DNA from: Tuctoria greenei
Taxonomy: Eukaryota; Streptophyta; Magnoliopsida; Poales; Poaceae
Direction: 5' to 3'
Assembly (NCBI GenBank): GCA_036927565.1
Contig: JAYESD010000005.1
Span: forward strand, 12,120,565-12,184,564
Length of the DNA: 64,000 nucleotides
Shown here: positions 8,926 through 20,829 of the stretch, one piece after another
How positions within the stretch are numbered: the first letter of the stretch is position 1
How the letters are laid out: each line of letters begins with the position of its first letter
The notes under the pieces: model-generated
What the model was told of the DNA's origin: nothing
What the model saw: the letters and a program-made list of their open reading frames with translations, nothing else
The model's database searches: none
Translations under genes and position numbers: made by a program

Positions 8926-11900
8926 ATGGAGTTGGGTCTCCGCGAGAGTCACTTGAAGACCGAAGGTGACCTGAAGAAGGTCCGGGCCCTCATGGGGTGG
9001 TCCCCGAACTTCTTCAACCGCCTAGTCCACACCGGGGGAGAGCTCCCATTCGAGAAGGAGCACACCAGCGAGATGGTGTACTTTTCTGCGTACGCCATGG
9101 TGGGGTTGATCCCACCTTTTTCCTTCTTTTTCTTGATGCTGCTAGACTTCTATGGTCTGCAGCTGTACCACCTTGGCCCCCACTCCATTCTTCTAGTTTC
9201 TGTCTTCGTCCACTTCTGTGAAATGTGGGTGGGCATCCCCCCCTGCATTGAGCTTTTCCGGACCTTCTTCACCGTCCATACCACCGGAAGGAGTAATGAG
9301 TACCTTGACTTCTACTACTTCGTGAAGCGCAAGAAGTGCCCATTCAAGTACCTCCGGTAGTTTCCCTCTGGAAAGTGGGATGATTGGAAGAAGGACTGGA
9401 TAGTCATCCGGGTGGAGGAGCACGAGAAGCTGGAGCTGCCCGAAGGCCTCCCCAACATCGACATTGTAGTCTGGAGTGAAGCTCTGGTGCTGTCGGATGC
9501 CTTTGACCCTGCTCTGACCAGGATCCGCCATTGTGTGGAGGGAGAATTAACTCCTCGGGCGGTATTTTGCAATTTCCTGGTCAACAGGTGGGCACCGCTG
9601 AAGAGGAGAGAAAAACTCGCTTGGTCCCTCAACAGTGTGATGGACGACGACCGGGTCGTGACCGGGCTGAAGTCCAACATGGAGGGGACGACCTTGGAGT
9701 TTCATCTCAAGAAGTTCCAGCACGGCATCGAAGTCGCGGGTGATGACTTGACCCCGACACCAGCTTTCCTCCCTCTGAACATGGAAGTAGAGTTCAGCAG
9801 GGAGCTGCGGCGGACGATGCCGGTGCTTGACGACCTTGGTGTCATTGAGAGAAGATCGACTTCCAGGGTGGTGATCCCTGGGGCTTCTGAAGGTGGCTCC
9901 GACCCTGCCCCGAAGCCAAGGACTGAAGTCGTCGGCAAGGGCAAGGAGCCGGCGGACGAACCCTCGAGCCAGAAGAGGAAGCTGAAGCATGCCGACGGAA
10001 GGTCCGTCAGGCCTGCATCCTCTGCATCAGCTCCTTCTCCCCGGAGGGGGAGGTCTTCTACAACTGCAACGACTGCACTTGCATCAGTGTCTTCCTGGGG
10101 TGCTAGCTCCGGGCATGTGACCCCAGCACCAGGGCCAGTTGAGGCCTCTGGGTCCTGAGGTCCTTCCCGGTCGAGGGGGGCCTCGACTAAGGAAACGCCC
10201 GCGGCTGCAACAAGTTCCGGGGGGCCTTCCGGAGCTACCACGCCGGCGGCGGCCATGGTCAGTACAGAACGCCCGGGAAAAAAGATTCCGTGCAAGCTGG
10301 TGCGGAAGCCTTCCGAGGTAATTTTTAATCTTCACCCCAGACAATTGTTTTGTTATAGTAACTGTTTTTTAAGTTTCTTCATCCATCATCTACAACGTCC
10401 CCAAGAAAAGGAGTGAGGATCCACCCTCAGCCACAGCAGCTGAAGCTGTGAGGGCGGAGGCTTCTGCTCCTGTCCCGGTGCTGCCCCAAGTGGTGGCTGA
10501 AGCTGCAGCAGCTTCGGCGCCAGCTGTCATGGTCATGGACCTCGACTCATCCCCCGAGACTCTCGTGGTAGCGCGGACCACGGGAGAGAAGATGTGCCAG
10601 CGGCACCTGCCCCGAAGGTTGAAGCCCCGGGTCTTGATGCTGAGATGATGGAAGCTTCGACCGTTGAGCTGGAGGAAGCAGTGATTCCAGCCCCAGAGCC
10701 AGAAATTGTCGAAGCCTCGGCGGTTGAGCCGGTTACCTCCAAAGCTCCAGCCTCAGAGCCGGTTGCCACTGAAGCTCCGACTGCAGAGTCAGTTGTAGTT
10801 GAAGACCTTCCGGCGCCTGAGCTGGTTGAGGTTGAAGCTCCGGCCTCAGGGCTTGTTGTTGTTGACCTTCTGGCGCCCGAGCCAGTCGTTGCGGAGGCAT
10901 CAACACTCGAACCCTTGATGGTCGAGGTGCCAACACCCGAGCCATCAGCGGAGGAGGAGCCCAGGATGGAGCCGGAAGTAGCCCCTGTTCCAGAAGTGAT
11001 GACGGCGGAGGTGCCTGCTGCTGAGCCTGGGTGCCCAGATGAAGTCACTGGCCCCCTGCCTGAGGGGGCGAATGAAGACCTGGCGGCAGGGCCTTCAGAA
11101 CCACTTCCGGAGGTCGGAACTTCTTCTGCGGGACCCTCCTCGGTGGCGACTGAGGCTATCCCAGAGGACGGCCCTAGTGCCGTGGAGGCTCAGGGGACCA
11201 CTCTTGTGGAGTGGGACCCAATTTTTGTAAGCGAGAACCCGCTGGAACCAGCGGAGGAGACCTCAGCAGCTTCGGACCCTATTCCCCTGTCGTTGTCCAT
11301 TGACAACGCTTGCTCCAGTCTGCGTCAAGTCCAGCTGGCGTTCTACCACGACAGCAAGGCTCTTGAAGAGGAGTGCCAAACCCTTAGGCGGTGGCGTAAT
11401 CGGCTCTACTTCGAGACCAAGCTGGCGCAGTCGAGGCTGGTAGATGACAAGGAGTGGATCAAACAGGAGAAGGTCTGCCTGGAATACTGGGGCAAATTAT
11501 TGGATGATAGGGAGAGCTTGACTCGTGCCCTCGATGCTCAGTCCCGGGCCATTTATGAGCAGACCAAGGTAGCTAATAGTGCGGCTGATGATCGCCAAGA
11601 AAGGCTTGAAGCCATTAACACTACTCTCATCAAGCGCTAGGAGGCACTTGAGGAGAGGGAGAAGAGGCTCGAAACGAAGAGCAAAAACTCCTAGAGCTGC
11701 GGGATGACGTCCTGAAGAGGGAGGAGGAGCTCGCCGAAAAGGTGGCTCTGGCTGACAAGGGCCTCGAGGAACGCGCCAAGAAATTGGAGGAGCGTTGCGT
11801 TGATGAGGAGGAGAAGGCCTGGGTGCGAGGGAAGGAACTCTACAAGCAAGAGTGTGCCATCGCTACTAGGGAGAAGAAAGTTAGGGGCCGGGAGAAGGAC

Positions 11901-12437
11901 CTGGTCGACTGCCGGAACAAGATCCACCTCCGGGAGGAGGAGCTCGGAAAACTCGAGAAGCAGGTTGCTGAAAAGATTCAGCAAAATGCCAAAGAGGTTG
12001 AGCGCCTTGCTCGTGAGAATTCTGAACTGGCGGCGACCAAAAGATCCTTGGAAGAACTGAAGGGCTTAAGGACTGCGGACTCCCTACAGGTTTGGGAGTT
12101 CCTGAGCAAAGCCAATGACGCGCTGACACCAATGGGCTTCAGTCTCGTGCGTCCAGATGATCCGGAGCCAGAGCCGGACCTGGCGTTGCAAGCGTTGAGC
12201 TCGGCGGGTAACAAACTCTCCAAGGTGGGTGACGTCATCGCGGACCAGTTGGAGGTTGAGGGGCAGTCCCTGGCGAAGAATGTCGCAGAGTATGTGCTGA
12301 CGTGCTACACCAGCTGGGATCCCCAATTTCCTCTGGACCCGGTGCTTGAAGGTCCCATCGAAGGAGAAGGTGAAGCCACCCGAGCCAACGTGTCGGAGGT
12401 TTCTCAGAAGGTCGCCCAGTTCTTCCATAGGGTCTAG
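8926..12437 (+). pseudogene. Antisense ORF (aORF) of Tat-1, Transposase_28 domain
   Basis: This plus-strand gene lies opposite to pol. From ATG 8926 it encodes a segment like the 'putative gypsy type transposon' family (PF04195), with hydrophobic blocks (FFFLMLLDFYGLQLYHLGPHS) and HFCEMWVGIPP. A TAG at 9358 interrupts the frame where Tat-2 has a Ser codon. A Ser/Pro/Ala-rich part follows to 10158, then an Ala-Pro-Glu low-complexity part (10594-11200), a long Glu/Lys/Arg-rich coiled coil (11340-12060) and a conserved C-terminus ending in HRV. An intron-like stretch (10318-10395) keeps the GT donor but has AA where Tat-2 has the AG acceptor. A frame change precedes 10594 and a stop falls at 11638. 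Function of such aORFs is unknown. Confidence 0.8.
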
Positions 12438-13750
12438 GAGCATCTCTGTAGCTCCCACTTGTATTCTCTCTTTTTCTTCCCCAATTTTGTAATCCCTTGT
12501 CTCCAGATGAATGAAATCCAAATTTTTGTGAATTTCGTTTTTGTCTTCAACACTTTCGTCTTCACTTGGCCCTCTGTAGATGTACACAATTTGATTGTGA
12601 ACATGTACCAAGAGGATATTGTGTTTTGTTGAAGACTTGTTTGCTTCAAACTTGTAGAGTGTAGGTCCGAAGTCATCGATAGTGAAGGCCCCCCGAGGTT
12701 ATCGGAGCTCAGAAGCTCCGGCATTGACTACCGTCGGAGCTCAGTAGCTCCGACAATAGTCCCTATCAACGCATGGAGCATCGATAGTTAGCCCTCCGGG
12801 GTGTCGAAGCTTAGTAGCTCCAGCAATGACCTTGGACAACGCGTAGTTTGTCGGCAGCAGACTCCGCTTGTGGGGTCTTCTCACCATCTTTTATTCTACG
12901 TTGACGGCTGGCCCCCTAGCTTTACCGGAGCTTGGTTGCTCTGGTGATGCTCGTTTTCAATGTTTAACATCGATTACAAGCCACCTAGGGGGAGTCAGAG
13001 CTTTGTTAGCTCTGGCTTTTCTCCATCAACGTGGATTCTTTATTTTTCCTGCACACTGAAGCCAAGAAAAATAATAAAATTCGCTCCTTGCCTATAACTT
13101 CGTCGTGGCTTACGATTCCCAAGAAAGTTTTAGGTCAAACACAATTCTAAATACAACCGAATGCATTGCCTTATTTCTTCTAGATCCAATTGTACTTGGA
13201 CCCGCCTTATTTCGGCCTGTCGGGGTATAGGTAGAGTGGCGTACTTAGGGTGCTTGACCAGGCTAAGTCGATAGCACACTCCGAACCTAGATTGGCTTGG
13301 CGGCATTCAGGCGAGTGGGTCATGAACAATATTTGAATCCAAAAGAATTGACAATACAGCTCGAATTGTACATGAACTGGTCGAACTAAAATTTCTTAAG
13401 AATTGCACAACTTTGTTATAGACAAGAAAGAGAAAAATAAAAAATGTTGAGCCTGTACAAAATAAATGCACGTGGAGTCTGTTTCACATGAAGATGTCTT
13501 TCATTATAGGTCCGGGGTACAGGGGAAACAAGTACACTCTTAGGGTGCGAAACCAGGCTAAGCGTCCTTCATTTCTCGTTTGACCCAGGGTAGCTAGCCA
13601 CACTTTTAGTCCTGAGACTGTGAAAAGTGTTGCATGAACTTTGCGGACCTTCCAGGAAAGGTTCGGCTGTTCTCCCGGAGGAACTACCCGACTCTGTACA
13701 ATGACTCTATAACATACACCTCAAGTTACTACAGACTCACCTCCATGATA
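12438..13750. other. Spacer between Tat-1 antisense ORF and integrase, with CGGAGCT palindromes
   Basis: No gene is visible. The two coding units converge here: the plus-strand aORF ends at 12437 and the minus-strand pol ends at 13751. Between 12703 and about 13015 there are five inverted repeats of the form CGGAGCT-N4-AGCTCCG or its decayed versions (12703, 12735, 12805, 12925, 12996). The same array occurs in Tat-2 at 42059-42300, with the first pair also 32 bp apart. It could serve as a terminator or regulatory region for two convergent transcripts. Confidence 0.65.
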
Positions 13751-15067
13751 TTAAGTGTAGAACTTACGGAGGTGCTCAATATTCCAAGGATTTGGGAGAG
13801 GTGTCCCATCCTCGGTAGCCAAGCGAACGCTTCTGGGACGAGATACTTTAATCACTCGGAAGGGTTCCTCCTAGCTGGGGGAGAGTTTGTTTAACCCTTC
13901 TCTGGATTGTATTCTCCGTAGCACCAGATTGCCTTCCTCGAGCTGTCGGTTGTGTACATGCCGCTGATGATAGCGCCGAAGGGCTTGGCGGTATCGGGCA
14001 TTCCGAACAGCTGCTTGACACCTTCCCCCCTCAAGGAGGTCTAGGTCTTCACGCTGGAGCTGGTCCTGCGTGGCTTCGTCGAAGGTCCGGACCCGGAGTG
14101 ACCCCAAGGTGATTTCCGGAGGAAGGATTGCTTCAGCTCCGTACACCAGGAAGAAGGGTGTCTCTCCAGTTGACCGGTTTGGAGTTGTCTTGTTGTCCCA
14201 TAGAGTGGGCGGAAGCTCTTCAATCCAGTTGGCTCCATGTTTTTTCAAGCGCTCATAGGTGCGCGTTTTGAGTCCTTTCAGGATTTCAGCATTTGCTCTC
14301 TCGGCCTGGCCATTACTTGCCGGGTGAGCTACGGAGGCGTAGCAAACTTGAATGCCGAAGTCTTCACAATATCCTTGAAATGCAGAGCTTGTGAATTGGG
14401 TCCCGTTATCAGTAATGATTTTGTTTGGGACTCCAAATCTGCATACAATGGACTGCAAAAAGTTGATAGCAGATTGCTTGTTTATTGTCACAACTGGAGT
14501 TGCTTCCGGCCACTTGGTGAACTTGTCAATGGCGACATATAGGAACTTGTAACCTCCGACGGCTCTTGGGAAAGGTCCCAAGATGTCCATCCCCCACACA
14601 GTGAAGGGCCATGTAGGAGGTATCATTTGTAGAGGCTGAGCCGGTGTGTGAATTTGCTTTGCATGAAATTGGCATGCTTTGCATTTCTTCACCAGCTCAG
14701 TTGCATCCTGGAGTGCTGTAGACCAGTAGAAGCCATGCCGGAAGGCTTTACCGACCAACGTGCGGGAAGACGCGTGGTTCCCACACTCGCCTCCATGGAT
14801 TTCTACGAGGAGATCACAACCTTCTGACCTTGTGATGCACCGCATTAGGACGCCATTGGCACCACGCCGGTAGAGATCCCCTTCTACCAACGTGTATCTT
14901 TTAGCCAATCTGACTATCCGGTCAGCGGATGCATCATCATCAGGAAGGATATTGTCTTTCAAGTAGCTCCAGATCTCTGAGATCCATGCATCGGAGCTAA
15001 CTTGAGCATTCGAGTCTTGCATGCTGGGTTGCTCGGAGCTTCCGGCAGCACCTACGACCCTTGATGG
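13751..15067 (-). pseudogene. Integrase of Tat-1
   Basis: The zinc-binding HHCC segment is seen (HGGECGNHAS...CKACQFH), then the catalytic core with all three acidic residues: WGMDILGP, ITDNGTQF and NGQAERANAEI. The C-terminal part follows (VYGAEA, then a GLNKL region) and no chromodomain, as expected for Tat. It is in the same frame as RT, separated by TAG at 15066-15068 where Tat-2 has Gln. A second TAG at 13871 replaces a Trp codon; family-like codons run on to TAA at 13751. Confidence 0.9.
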
Positions 15068-17293
15068 CTACCATGGTAACAGGGCTATCGGGACCGTCAG
15101 CTTCGGGATGCTGATCTCGCCCCCTTCGCTCAGTTCGGCAGGCTGAGCTGTGGGTTTTGACAACCTCCGGATAAAAGTTCCATCTAGAGCTAGAGCTCCG
15201 GTTGACGCTTTCGTCGAGATTTCGTCGGCTTCAGCGTTGTGGGCATGCTGGACATGGTGGAGGTCTAGGACTTCGAAGTCCTTCTGAAGCCTCTGGACTT
15301 CAAGGAGGTAAGCAGCTAGCTGGAGATTGTTGCAGGAGCATTCACTCTTCACTTGTTTAATGATGAGCTGTGGATCTCCCTTGACCAGCAACTGCTTGAC
15401 ACCGTATGACAGTGTCACCTTTAGTTCGTAGATGAGTGCTTCGTACTCCACCATGTTGTTGGTCGCCTTGAAGTCAAGGTGTACCATGTATTTTACCTTC
15501 TCCCCGGTTGGTGCGAGGTGAAGGATTCCAGCTCCGGCCCCCTGCTTTTGCATGGATCCGTCAAAGTAGAGGGTCCAGTGAGGCTCGGTGAAGACCGGAG
15601 CCTTGTGTTCCGGCTTTTGCTCACTGGGGCCCCCAGGGTTTGATGGAGAGGGAGTCCATTCCGCCACAAAATCTGCCAATGCTTGACTCTTGATTGCTTG
15701 CCTTGGAATGAATTCGAGATCGAATTCGGCCAATTCGGCTACCCACTTTGCAATATTCCCAGTTGAATTGGGATTATGGAAGATTGCTCGAAGTGGGTAA
15801 GAAGTCACCACTGAAATCTTGTGAGCTTGGAAGTAATGGCGAAGCTTCCTGGAGGCGATAAGAACTGCATAGAGCAGCTTATGCATCTCTATGTATCGAG
15901 TCTTGGCGTCATGAAGTACTTCACCCATGAAGTACACTGGGCGCTGGATGGTCCGGACCCTCTCGGAGGGGCCCGGAGCTTCCTCTTTATTGACTCGGAT
16001 CCTCCCGGAGGGATCCGGACCTTCTTCGGGGACCTCCGGGTCCTTGCTGGAGATACCCGGAGCTTCTTCAGAAGCGACCTGGACCCTCCCTGAGGGATCT
16101 GGGTCTTCTGAAGTAACTTCTTGTGGACTCAAGTCTGGGAACTGGGACCCAGACTCGCTTTCAGGAACCTCCGGACCCTCCCGGAGGGGTCTGGATTCCT
16201 GAGCATGGGATAGTTTTGGTCTCTCCGCAACCAGGACCATACTGACGACTTCATCAGTTGTTGAAATGTAAAGCAGCAAAGGCTCACCAGGGTTCGGAGC
16301 TACCAGAGTTGGCAGGGTGGTGAGGAGCTGTTTTAACTCCTGGAACGCCTTTTCTGCTTCTTCAGACCATTGGAATGGTCCGGACTTCCTCAATAACTTG
16401 AACAAGGGAAGTGCCCGTTCCTCCAGTCTCAAAATGAACCGGCTGAGGGCTGCTAGACATCCAGTCAGCTTTTGGACATCCTTGATGCGGGCTGGTGGCC
16501 GCATGTCTTCAATAGCTTTGATCTTCGCCGGATTAGCCTCTATGCCCCGGTGACTTACCAGGAAACCAAGAAGTTTTCCGGAGATAACCCCGAAGACACA
16601 CTTGTCTAGGTTTAGCTTTGTGCGGGTGACCCGCAACTTGTCGAAGACAGCCTGTAAGGTGTCAAGGAGTGACTCCTTGTTCTTGACCTTGACCACGATG
16701 TCATCGACGTACACTTCCACTATGTCTCTAATGAGTTCTTCAAAATTTTTGTACATAGCTCGTACAAAGGTTGAAGTTGCATTCTTGAGACCAAATGGCA
16801 TGGCTGTATAACAGTACAATCCATCTACTGTGATGAAAGAGGTATGCTCTTCATCTTCCCTAGACATTCTGATTTGATGATACCCAGAATATGCGTCTAG
16901 GAAACACAGTAATTCACACCCGGGGGTAGAATCCACTATCTGATCTATTCTATGTAGTGGGAATGGATCTTTTGGACATGCCTTATTTAGTGTTATGTAG
17001 TCAATACACATCCGAAGCTTCCCGCCAGCCTTGGGCACAACGACTGGGTTTGCCAGCCATTTTGGATGGAAGACTTCTCGGATAAATCCAGCTTCGAGCA
17101 ACTTCTTCAATTCTTGTCGAATGAAGTTCTGTCGCTCCACAGATTGCTTCCGAGGCTTCTGATGCACGGGCCGGGCATTAGGGTAGATCTTTATATTGTG
17201 CTCAATCACTTCCCTGGGGATCCCAGACATTTGTGACGGTTGCCAGGCAAACACATCGACATTAGCCCGGAGGAAAGCGATGAGCGCGAGTTC
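15068..17293 (-). pseudogene. RT, RNase H and second (archaeal-type) RNase H of Tat-1
   Basis: Open for 728 codons from 17254. RT motifs: CIDYITLNKACPKD, LDAYSGYHQIRM, AMPFGLKNA and the YVDD box. The gypsy RNase H follows but is interrupted by an insert of about 100 residues rich in Pro, Glu, Ser and Gly (roughly 15950-16240) before RPVYFMGEVL. A second RNase H begins with LYFDGSMQKQ and has VEYEALIY, KGDPQLII and HNAEADE, i.e. the D-E-D-D set; this dual arrangement defines Tat. The frame upstream is joined to protease by an in-frame TAG at 17294. Confidence 0.92.
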
Positions 17294-18336
17294 CTATTTG
17301 TCATTCAGTCCCCCCGATATACGGGTAGTCTGAGCGGCATCAGAACCGATTTGGACAACTTTGACGGGAATGTCGGTGTCGCCTCTTGGCTGCACACGAG
17401 GTGCAGAAGTCGAGCCTCGTTGACGAATGCTCGGGGGTTTTGGAGCTTGCTCCTGTCTGGAGTCCTCCTCTTGCTTCGTAGTAAGCACATGAAGTTCTTC
17501 CAGAGCAGTTACTCCGGCGGTGCGATCTCCGCGGATCCGTAGAATGCCTACTGGTGTTGGCATCTTTAACACCAGGTAGCCATAATGAGCAGCTGCCATG
17601 AATTTGTACAAGGCAGGCCTACCCAAGATGGCATTGAAAGGTAAGTTGATCTGAGCAACATCAAAGACCAACTTCTCAATGCGATACTTCTCCCGGGTCC
17701 CGAAGGTAACGGGGAGAGTAATAGCACCGAGTGGGGTAATGGCTTCGGACCTACTCCGGAGAAAGGTCGGGAGGGATGAAGATCCGAAGGTCGGAGCTGA
17801 AGCTTGGTAAAAGCTTCGAAGCTTATGAGGTTTAGCCCCGAACCTCCGTCTACCATAACATGGTGGAGCTGAATGTTATTGATGGTAGGAGATACCATCA
17901 AAGGTAACTGGCCTGCTCCAACCATGCTTTGAGGGCAGTCCAAAGCATCAAAAGTGATGGCTGTGTCCATCCACTTCCGATGAGGCTCCGCCCTGGCTGT
18001 AGGAGCTACAGCGGCCATGTCCCGACACATTGTCTTGAGGACGCGGCGAGAGGTGATGTCCCATGATCCACCAAAAATGGTGTTCATGGTCTTCCGACGC
18101 TCGTTGTCAGAGACGTCAGAATCGTCGTCGACGGAGGTGTAAACGACCTTCAGGACCTTTTTAGGATCCTGAAAACCTAACTCCTCTTTAGCCGGAGCTA
18201 CGTCAACTTTTTGTTTCCCTTCCCTTTGTCGAAAAGGAACTTCTTCTCGGCGCTTGTTGTAGCGCTCGACAAGGTTTTGGACCTCCTGGCAGTCTTCCAA
18301 GCTGTGGCTGTCCATCTTATGAATTGGACACCACAC
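17294..18336 (-). pseudogene. gag C-terminus and aspartic protease of Tat-1
   Basis: Minus-strand codons from 18336 start with WCPIHK...LEDC, a zinc-knuckle-like C/H/C cluster, then conserved segments (SDNERRKTMNTIFGG) and the protease site VMVDGGSGLNLI (D-G-G). After a frame change near 17600 it continues (INLPFNAILGRPALY) to the TAG at 17294-17296. The same TAG stands at the same codon in Tat-2. Confidence 0.88.
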
Positions 18337-19709
18337 CTTGGGTTTACCACCGTCTTTAGAAGACGGTCGAGGTCGCTTCTCAGGGCATGGCCCCCGGCCA
18401 CCGGAGCTGCAGCAGCTGCAGCATTAGATGCGCCGGCCAATGGCTTCTTCTTGTCGTTGGTCTTTTTCTTCTTTTTGCCACTCCCGGAGGTAGTGGCTTC
18501 GCCTTTGGAGGATTTATTGAGATCCTCCGGAGGTGGTTTGGAGTGCATTTCACGGCCCTCCTCAGGTCTGGCACATTTGTCAGCCAAGCTGAAGAGTTCC
18601 GTGACACTAGTGATCTCCTTGATTGCCAGTTTCTCCAACATCTTCTTATCCCGTACACCCTGTCCAAATGCCACAATGACAGAAGCGCTAGAGATAGAAG
18701 GGATAGTGTTTCGTACCTGAGATAATCTATGGATGAACGATCGCAGGGATTCTCCCCCTTTTTGCACGACTGCAAAAAGGTCCAGTTCGGTGCCTGGTCG
18801 GGTGTATGAACTCCCGAAGTTAGCGGTGAACTGCCGGCACAACTCCTCCCAACTGTTGATGGAGTTGGGTGGAAGGCTCATAAACCAGGACCGGGCGGTC
18901 CCAGTTAAAGCCACTGGAAAATAGTTGGCCATTACGGCCTCATTTCCTCCATCTGTCAGGATAGCAGTGGAGTAAATCTGAAGAAATTCGACGGGATTAA
19001 CTGTCCCGTCAAACTTCTCCGGCAGGTGAGGCTGGAATTTCTGTGGCCACCTGACCATACGCAGATGCATGGCCAGGGCTGAACAGCCTCCTCCTACTCC
19101 TTCAGGAGCAGGAATGTCCTGAGCTTCTCGTCTTTCACGAGCACGCTCGATATGGACTCGGCCGTCTTGTTGACGGTATCGGCGATCAAGCTCCGCCCGG
19201 AGGTCATGAGTTGTAAGACTTGATACCGTGTGAGTGCTTCGCGCCCCAGAGGGCAACGACGTCACTTGCTGTGATGCAGCACGTCTCCTGTTGTTGGAAA
19301 CGTGCGGACTAAGTCTGCCAGACAAGGTCCGTCGCTGCAACGGGGCCCATTCTGAAGGAGGAGTACCCTGGTTACTGATGCGGTCGGCTGCTGCTGCAAC
19401 CAAGTGTTCCACATCGGCCCTCCACTGCTCCATTGCATCCCGGGATGCATCCGGAGGTGGTGGTAGGTGAAGAAGAGCACGTGCTGCATGGAGCGTGTGT
19501 TCCGGGTTGTCATGATTCGCCGATGCAGTGATTGACGCCGGTGCACCATCGCGCTGCCTAGCTTGATTTGCTGGTGGAGGCGGCAGTGGTGGAAGTGTGA
19601 CTCCTGCTGGAACTGAGGTTCCTGCTGGTGGCTGCATATTGGAGGGATTGCCCCCAGCAGCTTGAACAGCGGGATGAACATTGGATGATTCAGCAGCTAA
19701 GTTCACCAT
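18337..19709 (-). pseudogene. gag of Tat-1
   Basis: The likely start is ATG at 19709 (MVN...), shared with Tat-2 at 52079, rather than the longer frame from 19781, which crosses the PBS. An N-terminal Pro/Ala-rich region and an arginine-rich segment precede the retrotransposon gag domain (PF03732-like): MVRWPQKF, FPVALTGTARSWFMSLP and GESLRSFIHRLSQ. A lysine-rich linker with Ala repeats follows. The frame then shifts before the zinc knuckle, unlike Tat-2 where it stays in phase. Gag would form the particle. Confidence 0.88.
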
Positions 19710-19726
19710 TCTTGAAATCTCAGGCC

Positions 19727-19744
19727 CCCCTACCTGGCGCGCCA
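19727..19744 (-). other. Primer-binding site of Tat-1
   Basis: Two bases inside the 5' LTR the minus strand reads TGGCGCGCCAGGTAGGGG. It begins TGG, complementary to a tRNA 3' CCA end. Tat-2 has TTGGTGCGCTAGGTAAGGGG at the same place. I do not assign the tRNA. Confidence 0.7.
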
Positions 19745-19746
19745 AC

Positions 19747-20639
19747 TGTCGGTGGTTTTGATCCGGCAGATCTCCCGACACTACTAAAGTGTTTGTGGAG
19801 TTTGAAGTTCGGTGTGGGCGCGCGAAGATTCAAGAAGTTGAAATGTAAAATGACACAGGAGACACAAAGATTTACGTGGTTTCGGGCGCCTGAGCGTAAT
19901 ACCCTACTCCACGGGATGTGTTGGTGTTGTATTGGATGTATGGACTCAACTCAGGTGACGTGAGTTGAGAGCGCGTGTGAGCCGATTAGACCAGCTCAGA
20001 TCAGAGCAGGTCACATCAGTCTCCCCATGTATCGTTGGCCTGTCCTTTTATAGTACAAGGACAGGCCGTTACAAGTTGGCCTGGCCCGACATGTGGCCCT
20101 GGCGGTTACTAATATTGATACACCTTTGATGCGCTTAATTACCCTTAATGACCGAGTTACGGGCTTTGACAGTGCCGTTACTGGTAATTAAGGTTGTCGA
20201 TCGTGTGTCATTAACATAGTATTAATGACACTTAATCGGGTCTTGAAGTCCTTGATTCCCCTTTGAAGATCCAGAGCCGTTGTGGAGTCTTCCGGAGGTT
20301 TGAGGCCGAAGATCCGATGGTTGGACACGTGGCAGCTCTGGAGCATACTGTGGGGAACAGATAGGTCCGGTGCCACCAGACACGTGTCAGTTCCGGAGCT
20401 TCCCTCGGTCTAGGGTTAGGTCCAGGGGTGCCGTTATGGTACATAGCCCGGAGCTTCCCCCTTGTGGGCGGTAGCTCCGGTTTGATGGTACACGTGGCGA
20501 CCCTGGGATTAACCATGTTGGGGAAGGGGGTCCGGTTATGTCTGACATGTGGGCCTCCGAAGGTCTTTAAATCAAGTAGATGACATTTCCTTGAGATCTT
20601 TGCAATCTCAAGGGGTATACGGTACCCAGGGTACTGACA
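19747..20639 (-). repeat. 5' LTR of Tat-1
   Basis: Partner of 7495-8388. G-boxes are at 20326, 20381 and 20491. It is bounded inside by the PBS and outside by SIRE internal DNA at 20640. Confidence 0.93.
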
Positions 20640-20829
20640 TTCTTTTGCTATATTTGAGTATTCGTGTGCCACTTAATTCTCCCATGTTTTATTGATCGCT
20701 TTTGAGCCTTCGAGTTTTGTGTGCTGGATCTTGTACTTGTTGCATATCCTTTTGAGTATCGTATTCTTAATTTCATTACTGTTATGCTTTACTCGTTGTG
20801 TTGTCATCAATCACCAAAAAGGGGGAGAT
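20640..20829 (+). repeat. 3' internal remnant and PPT of the first SIRE copy
   Basis: These 190 bp match 30236-30427 nearly base for base, including the final PPT AAAAAGGGGGAGAT, and lie directly before LTR2. Internal DNA to the left of an LTR that also has internal DNA on its right shows a tandem of two SIRE units sharing LTR2. Confidence 0.9.

Larger units (their letters stand above)
7495..20639 (-). mobile_element. Tat-1: RIRE2/Tat-lineage Ty3/gypsy element, complete but without target duplication
   Basis: Two LTRs (7495-8388 and 19747-20639, 894 and 893 bp) start and end TGTC...GACA. In minus orientation the order is 5' LTR, PBS, gag, protease, RT, RNase H, archaeal-type RNase H, integrase, spacer, antisense ORF (plus strand), PPT, 3' LTR. 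No chromodomain is present; dual RNase H and an antisense ORF are Tat-lineage hallmarks. The LTRs differ at roughly ten positions in their first 200 bases. Flanks are TATGG and TTCTT, not a duplication; one side adjoins a SIRE LTR and the other SIRE internal DNA, so host DNA was lost around it. Coding regions carry stops and a gag frameshift. Confidence 0.92.

Noticed and set aside
13634..13894. Plus-strand ORF of 86 codons
   Set aside because: It overlaps the antisense of the Tat-1 integrase C-terminus; the minus-strand reading has family motifs.
15821..16202. Plus-strand ORFs of about 90 codons opposite Tat-1 RNase H
   Set aside because: They are shadows of the Pro/Glu-rich insert; the repeats there keep several frames open.
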